Shown here piece by piece: positions 23,381 through 27,606 of a stretch of 27,606 nucleotides of DNA. The stretch is from an uncultured Prevotella sp. (GTDB lineage: Bacteria; Bacteroidota; Bacteroidia; Bacteroidales; Bacteroidaceae): contig CAJPTO010000011.1 in assembly GCA_905373605.1 (NCBI GenBank), positions 1 to 27,606 of the forward strand, given 5' to 3'. Position numbers and translations under genes: made by a program. The notes under the pieces were generated by a model, which was given only the letters and a program-made list of their open reading frames with translations, ran no database searches and was not told the origin of the DNA. Numbering within the stretch: the stretch's first letter is position 1; every line of letters begins with the position of its first letter.

Positions 23381-25495
23381 ATGAGAAAACTAACATTTAT
23401 CTTCGCTGCCCTCATGGCATTCGTTACGGCAAAGGCCGACGAAGGCATGTGGACGCTGTACAATCTGCCGCAGGCAGTGTACCAACAGATGCAGGCCGAA
23501 GGCTTCAAGCTGCCTTATGCCGACATCTACCAAAGCAAGGATGCCGTAAAAAACGCCGTGGTGAGCTTCTCGGGATATTGCTCGGGCGTGGTGGTTTCGC
23601 CCAACGGCCTGGTGTTTACCAACCATCATTGCGGCTTTGAGGCCATAAGAAGCCATTCCACCGTTGAACACGACTACATGAAAGACGGCTTTTTCGCCAA
23701 GACTTACGCCGAAGAACTGCCCAACAAAGACATGTTTGTGAGCTTCATGAAGTCGCAACAAGACATCACGCCGCGACTCATGGCACGCGGATATGCCAAG
23801 GCTAGCAAACGTCAACAAGAGTTACTCATCGACTCCTTGCAAAAAGTGCTAACAGATTCTGTTCGCAAACAGGATAAAACCCTGCGTGTTTCCATCGACC
23901 CCTTCTACGAAGGAAACAGCTTTTATGCCACCGTTTACCAAGATTTCACCGATCTCCGACTCGTTTTCACCATCCCTAAGTCGATGGGTAAGTTTGGTGG
24001 CGAGACGGATAACTGGATGTGGCCGCGACAAACGTGCGATTTCTCCGTGTTTCGTATCTATGCCGACCCCGCAACTAACGGCCCTGCCGAGTATTCTAAG
24101 AACAATGTTCCTTACCGTCCGCAGCATTGGGCACCCATTTCGCTCGAGGGTTATAAGGAAGGCGACTTCTCTATGACCTTGGGTTATCCGGGAAGTACTA
24201 GCCGTTATGTGTCTAGTTACGGCATAATTGAAAGGCGCGACTGTGAAAACACGCCGCGTGCACAGGTGCGTGGCGTGAAACAGGAGGTGATGCGCCGACA
24301 CATGCGCGCCAATGAAGCCGTGCGCATCAAGTACGACTCGAAGTTTGCACAGAGTGCCAACTATTGGAAAAACTCCATTGGCATGAACAAATGCATCGAT
24401 TCCATCGGTCTGGTGCAGCAAAAACGCGATTACGAGGCACGTCTTCGCCAATGGCAAGACTCAACCGGCTTCCTTAAGGGCAAGCTCGACTTCGAAAAGT
24501 TGGGTGCTTACTACGAGAAACGTTTCGACCGCGTGCGAACACGCATGTATTTTATGGAAACTTTCCGCCGCACCAACGAACTGGCAACGCGTGCCATGCG
24601 CCTTGCTATGGGTGGCTTGGAGGTGAAAGGACCTAAGAAACCGGCAGCAAAACAATACCACGAGTTTGCTGATAACAGCGACGAATGGGACGCTGCACTG
24701 GATAAAGAGGTGCTGGCCGTGCTGCTTAAGAACTATCGCGCGCAGGTTGGACACCGCTATTTGCCCAAGTTCTACACCACCATCGACGAGCGTTTCGGTG
24801 GCGATTACCAGCGTTTTGTAGACGATCTCTATGCCCGTTCCATCATTATGAAGAAGGGTGCGAAGCTATTCTTCAACACAAAGGCCTACAAGGAAGACCC
24901 CGGCGTGCAATTTGGGCAAGACATCATGGACATTTATTACGACCTAAGCGAAGGAATGGGCGCAATCAACGATTCCATCGAGGCCCAAGAACGCTATCTC
25001 TGTGCCGCCAAACTGCGAATGGAAGAGGATATGCCCCATTATTCGGATGCCAATTTCACCATGCGCCTTAGCTATGGACAGGTGAAAGGCTTCTCGCTGG
25101 GTGGGAAGGAATTGGGCTATTACACCACGCCCGAGAGCATTGTAGAAAAGATGGACCGCGCCCAAAACAACGTAGACTACGAGGCCGAACCCATCATGCG
25201 CCAGTTGCTTTCATCGAAAGACTATGGCCGTTTCAGCGACAAAACCACGCACAACTTGCACCTCTGTTTCCTTACCAACAACGACATCACGGGCGGAAAC
25301 AGCGGTTCGCCCATGTTCAATGGCAAGGGTCAGCTCATCGGTTTGGCCTTCGACGGCAACTGGGACAGCCTTTCGAGCGACATTCTTTTCGACTCGCGCC
25401 TTGCCCGTTGCATCGGCGTAGACATACGTTACATGCTCTACATGATGGACAAGTGGGGACATGCCGACCGTTTGTTGCGCGAGATGGGATTGTAA
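23381..25495 (+). CDS. S46 dipeptidyl-peptidase, DPP7-type
   Basis: This 704-residue exported serine peptidase removes dipeptides from peptide N-termini in the periplasm, feeding asaccharolytic or proteolytic growth. Signal peptide: MRKLTFIFAALMAFVTAKA, cut before DEGMW. The chymotrypsin-like triad region is seen as VFTNHHCGFE (His83 likely catalytic), GGETDNWMWPRQTCDFSVF (Asp), and DITGGNSGSPMF (Ser641). The S1-site residue 18 positions after the serine is Gly659 in LAFDGNW; in this family Gly marks DPP7 (hydrophobic P1) and Arg marks DPP11 (acidic P1). The usual PRHTGDF is PRQTCDF here. The ATG at 23381 gives the signal peptide; the frame is open further upstream inside the flippase gene, but that part is not protein-like. 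It follows the flippase by 2 nt and is followed by inverted repeats. Confidence 0.95.
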   Translation: MRKLTFIFAALMAFVTAKADEGMWTLYNLPQAVYQQMQAEGFKLPYADIYQSKDAVKNAVVSFSGYCSGVVVSPNGLVFTNHHCGFEAIRSHSTVEHDYMKDGFFAKTYAEELPNKDMFVSFMKSQQDITPRLMARGYAKASKRQQELLIDSLQKVLTDSVRKQDKTLRVSIDPFYEGNSFYATVYQDFTDLRLVFTIPKSMGKFGGETDNWMWPRQTCDFSVFRIYADPATNGPAEYSKNNVPYRPQHWAPISLEGYKEGDFSMTLGYPGSTSRYVSSYGIIERRDCENTPRAQVRGVKQEVMRRHMRANEAVRIKYDSKFAQSANYWKNSIGMNKCIDSIGLVQQKRDYEARLRQWQDSTGFLKGKLDFEKLGAYYEKRFDRVRTRMYFMETFRRTNELATRAMRLAMGGLEVKGPKKPAAKQYHEFADNSDEWDAALDKEVLAVLLKNYRAQVGHRYLPKFYTTIDERFGGDYQRFVDDLYARSIIMKKGAKLFFNTKAYKEDPGVQFGQDIMDIYYDLSEGMGAINDSIEAQERYLCAAKLRMEEDMPHYSDANFTMRLSYGQVKGFSLGGKELGYYTTPESIVEKMDRAQNNVDYEAEPIMRQLLSSKDYGRFSDKTTHNLHLCFLTNNDITGGNSGSPMFNGKGQLIGLAFDGNWDSLSSDILFDSRLARCIGVDIRYMLYMMDKWGHADRLLREMGL

Positions 25496-25649
25496 GTCCA
25501 CCGTTTTTTTCTGGCTTCGCGCGGCTGTAAGAACGTTGTTTCGTGGCGAACAGTCCTCCCAACGGAGGGCATTCCAAGTTATTAAGCGACAACCCATGCC
25601 GCACTTGCCTGATAAAACTGCTGTGACCAGCACAAGAAACAACGATGAA

Positions 25650-25697
25650 ATCGCACATTATTCATCCCTTTAATTGAAGAGAAGAACAATGTGCGAT
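25650..25697. terminator. Inverted repeat between convergent genes, possible terminator
   Basis: ATCGCACATT-A-TTC pairs with GAA-C-AATGTGCGAT around a 20-nt loop (one mismatch). On the minus strand a T-rich run (TTTCATCGTTGTTTCTT) follows, so it may end the ATPase transcript. The 150 bp before it, after the S46 stop, hold nothing recognised. Confidence 0.45.
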
Positions 25698-25715
25698 GCC
25701 ACATCCTCTCAAAGT

Positions 25716-25753
25716 GCTTGCCCCAACTATCGCCTAGAATAGTTGGGGCAAGC
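25716..25753. terminator. Perfect 15-bp inverted repeat, likely bidirectional terminator
   Basis: GCTTGCCCCAACTAT (25716-25730) is exactly complementary to ATAGTTGGGGCAAGC (25739-25753) with an 8-nt loop. On the plus strand CATTTTGTTT follows, a modest T-tract. It lies between the S46 gene and the convergent ATPase gene, ending 8 bp from the ATPase stop, so it can serve both. Confidence 0.7.
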
Positions 25754-25761
25754 CATTTTGT

Positions 25762-27543
25762 TTACCTTTTCATTATCCTCATTGCATTTACCACGGCCAG
25801 CAAAGCCACGCCACTATCGGCGAAAACAGCTTCCCAGAGCGTGGCAACACCGAAGATACCTAGCACCATAACCACCACTTTTACGCCGATGGCTAAGGCA
25901 ATGTTCTGCCAAACGATGGTGCGCGTGGTGCGAGCAAGGCGCAAAGCCTGCGCCAATCGCGAGGGTTGGTCGGTTTGCAACACCACATCAGCCGTCTCAA
26001 TGGCCATGTCTGCCCCTGCGCCACCCATCGCAACACCCACATCGCTCAACGCCAACACAGGCGCATCGTTGATGCCGTCGCCCACAAAAGCCACTTTCCG
26101 TCCCTGCTGTTGCAAGGCTTCTATGCGCTCCGCCTTATGCTGTGGCAACAAATCTCCCAAGGCTTCTTCCATGTTTAGTTCGCTGGCCACCTTGTCAACC
26201 AACGCTTGTTTGTCGCCCGAGAGCATCTCAACGTGTGTGATGCCCTGCTTTCTTAATGCAGCAATGGCCTCTTCGGTATCCGGTTTCAACGTGTCTGCGA
26301 GCAGTATGCACCCGATGAAACGGCCGTTTTTGGCACATGCCACGATGGTATCTGTTGTTGTTTCCAGTTCTTCGGGATAGCTCACGCCCTGCTTTTCGAG
26401 CAACCTAAGCGTTCCAGCAAGCCATGTTTCGCCATCTATTTCGGCCCTAAGCCCCATTCCTGGCAAGTTCTCGGCATTGATTTTCGGTCCTTCGCCCCAC
26501 ATTTTCACAATGGCTTTGGCTATGGGGTGCGTGCTACTACGTTCCATTGCCACCACCGTTTGCAGGTCTTCGGGCGCGAGATTTAAGGTCTGTCGCACGC
26601 CAAACTCGCCCGTGGTGAGCGTTCCCGTCTTGTCGAACACCACCGTATCAATGGCCGTAAGCGCATCAAGGCTGTTGCCACCCTTGAAAAGTACGCCCAT
26701 GCGCGAGGCCTTTCCGATGCCTGCAAAATAGCTTAAGGGCACGCTGATGACCAATGCACAGGGGCAAGAGATAACCAAGAACACCAGTGCACGATGCAAC
26801 CAAGAAGAGAATTGGTAATCAAACGTTGGCACGATGAACGTGTATGCCCACGGCAAAACCACCGTGAGCACGGCCAAGAGAATGACGATGGGCGTGTAGA
26901 TACGCGCGAAACGGCGGATGAACAGTTCGGTGGGTGCCTTTCGTTCGGTGGCCTCTTCCACCATTTTCAGTATTCTCGTAAGCGCACTTTCACTCTGTGG
27001 GCGCGTAACGCGCAGGCTGGCGGCTCGCTCCAGGACAATCATTCCGGCCAACACTTCGCCTTCGGCAGCCACTTGTCGCGGCATACTCTCGCCCGTTAGC
27101 GCAGCCGTGTCGAAGCTAACAAGGGCTTCGCACTCCTCTTCATCCAGCAGTAGCACGCCATCTAGCGGCACACGTTCGCCTGGCAGAACCTCAATCACAT
27201 CGCCCACACGCACCTCTTCGGGATTTACCAGCAGCTGTTCTGCCATGTTTTTTTCGCCATTCCATCGCGTTATGCGTGCATGTTCGGGGCGATAATGCGT
27301 AAGGCTCGCTATATTGTGGCGCGCATGGTCCACGGCTCTGTCTTGCAGAGCCTCGCCAATGCTGTAAAGCAGCATCACAGCCACGGCTTCGGGATATTCG
27401 CCAATGGCGAAAGCACCCACACATGCCACGCTCATGAGCATGAATTCGCTGAAAAGATCCCCTTCCATCGCTTCTTCAATGGCTTCGCGCATCACGCCAA
27501 ATCCCACGGGAAGGAAGGCCACAACGTACCATGCCAGTTGCAC
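25762..27543 (-). CDS. P1B-type heavy-metal ATPase (Zn/Cd type), N-terminus apparently incomplete
   Basis: This is an inner-membrane metal-exporting pump. All P-type motifs are present: TGES (actuator domain), SCPCALVISVP (metal site in the sixth helix), DKTGTLTTGE (phosphorylated Asp), STHPIAKAI, and VGDGINDAPVLAL. The pair GVKVVVM and FADSGVALLAVVNAMRI in the last helices (K and D-x-G) points to the Zn2+/Cd2+/Pb2+ (P1B-2, ZntA/CadA-like) class. There is no HMA domain. The first visible segment, VQLAWYVVAFLPVGFGVMREA, corresponds to the second helix of the family, so the first helix is missing. The only start available is a GTG at 27543; upstream the frame has no ATG before an in-frame TAG at 27577-27579, and the 9-bp array starts there. 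Either the gene is a 5'-truncated pseudogene or the array split it. Family call sure; functionality unsure. Confidence 0.9.
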   Translation of the reverse strand: MQLAWYVVAFLPVGFGVMREAIEEAMEGDLFSEFMLMSVACVGAFAIGEYPEAVAVMLLYSIGEALQDRAVDHARHNIASLTHYRPEHARITRWNGEKNMAEQLLVNPEEVRVGDVIEVLPGERVPLDGVLLLDEEECEALVSFDTAALTGESMPRQVAAEGEVLAGMIVLERAASLRVTRPQSESALTRILKMVEEATERKAPTELFIRRFARIYTPIVILLAVLTVVLPWAYTFIVPTFDYQFSSWLHRALVFLVISCPCALVISVPLSYFAGIGKASRMGVLFKGGNSLDALTAIDTVVFDKTGTLTTGEFGVRQTLNLAPEDLQTVVAMERSSTHPIAKAIVKMWGEGPKINAENLPGMGLRAEIDGETWLAGTLRLLEKQGVSYPEELETTTDTIVACAKNGRFIGCILLADTLKPDTEEAIAALRKQGITHVEMLSGDKQALVDKVASELNMEEALGDLLPQHKAERIEALQQQGRKVAFVGDGINDAPVLALSDVGVAMGGAGADMAIETADVVLQTDQPSRLAQALRLARTTRTIVWQNIALAIGVKVVVMVLGIFGVATLWEAVFADSGVALLAVVNAMRIMKR

Positions 27544-27556
27544 CCACGGGTTAGAA

Positions 27557-27606
27557 AACCTAGAAAAATAGAATCCCTAGGATAACTAGAACCCCTAGAA
27601 TTCCTA
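27557..27606. repeat. 9-bp degenerate tandem array (at least 5.5 units), continues past the window edge
   Basis: Reading from 27557 in steps of 9: AACCTAGAA, AAATAGAAT, CCCTAGGAT, AACTAGAAC, CCCTAGAAT, TCCTA. On the minus strand this is the TTCTAG/TCCTAG motif of the 11707-11859 array. It abuts the 5' end of the ATPase frame. Confidence 0.85.

Noticed and set aside
1..27606. Replication origin (oriC)
   Set aside because: parS-like sites and mnmG suggest origin proximity, but no cluster of DnaA boxes (TTATCCACA) or dnaA gene is seen; the single TTATCCACTG near 1430 is inside the MazG-like gene.

Overview
The window looks like chromosomal DNA from a member of the Bacteroidales, most likely a Prevotella-type (Prevotellaceae) genome. 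The evidence is the protein families (an S46 dipeptidyl-peptidase, a Bacteroidetes-type extended HExxHxxGxxH zinc protease, an SpmA/SpmB fusion, a YbeY of the Bacteroidetes kind), promoters of the Bacteroides type (TTTG, about 19-20 nt, TAnnTTTG), few Shine-Dalgarno sequences, and a low coding density of roughly 72 percent with long AT-rich intergenic stretches. No rRNA, tRNA, CRISPR array or intact insertion sequence was seen.

Layout. Bases 1-15895 are read on the minus strand. From upstream to downstream the order is coaD, ybeY, an M48 membrane protease, mnmG, apt, uvrC, an erythromycin-esterase-superfamily exported protein, dtd, a wrecked restriction-modification locus, a MazG-like pyrophosphohydrolase, deoC, and the start of an exported protein cut by the window edge. 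As I recall it, mnmG-apt-uvrC-dtd-mazG-deoC is a conserved housekeeping order in this phylum; here it is spread out by added genes and by large spacers. Bases 17883-25495 are read on the plus strand: a secreted zinc metalloprotease, an SpmA/SpmB-like membrane protein, a Wzx-type flippase, and an S46 dipeptidyl-peptidase of the DPP7 type starting 2 nt after the flippase. Convergent to these, a zinc/cadmium-type P1B ATPase occupies 25762-27543 on the minus strand; its first transmembrane helix and an ATG are missing, and a tandem array lies there instead.

The most unusual content is between the genes. Several spacers carry locus-specific degenerate tandem arrays with strict periods: 22 bp (2651-2760, 8059-8322, 8563-8760, 16989-17098), 21 bp (12351-12455), 9 bp (11707-11859 and 27557 to the edge) and 8/16 bp (12284-12315, 12641-12672, 15968-16081). 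Three of the 22-bp arrays share a TAG-N5-CTA dyad. Three near-consensus parS (ParB-binding) sites lie within 6.7 kb, at 2832, 7653 and 9477, which suggests a centromere-like, origin-proximal part of the chromosome.

Regulatory signals that can be read include promoters for dtd, coaD and mnmG, a TAnnTTTG box followed by a leader hairpin before the zinc protease, a UUCG-loop terminator placed just before the mnmG promoter, and terminator-like inverted repeats at 20422 and 25650-25753. All family assignments rest on reading motifs by eye; no database search was run.
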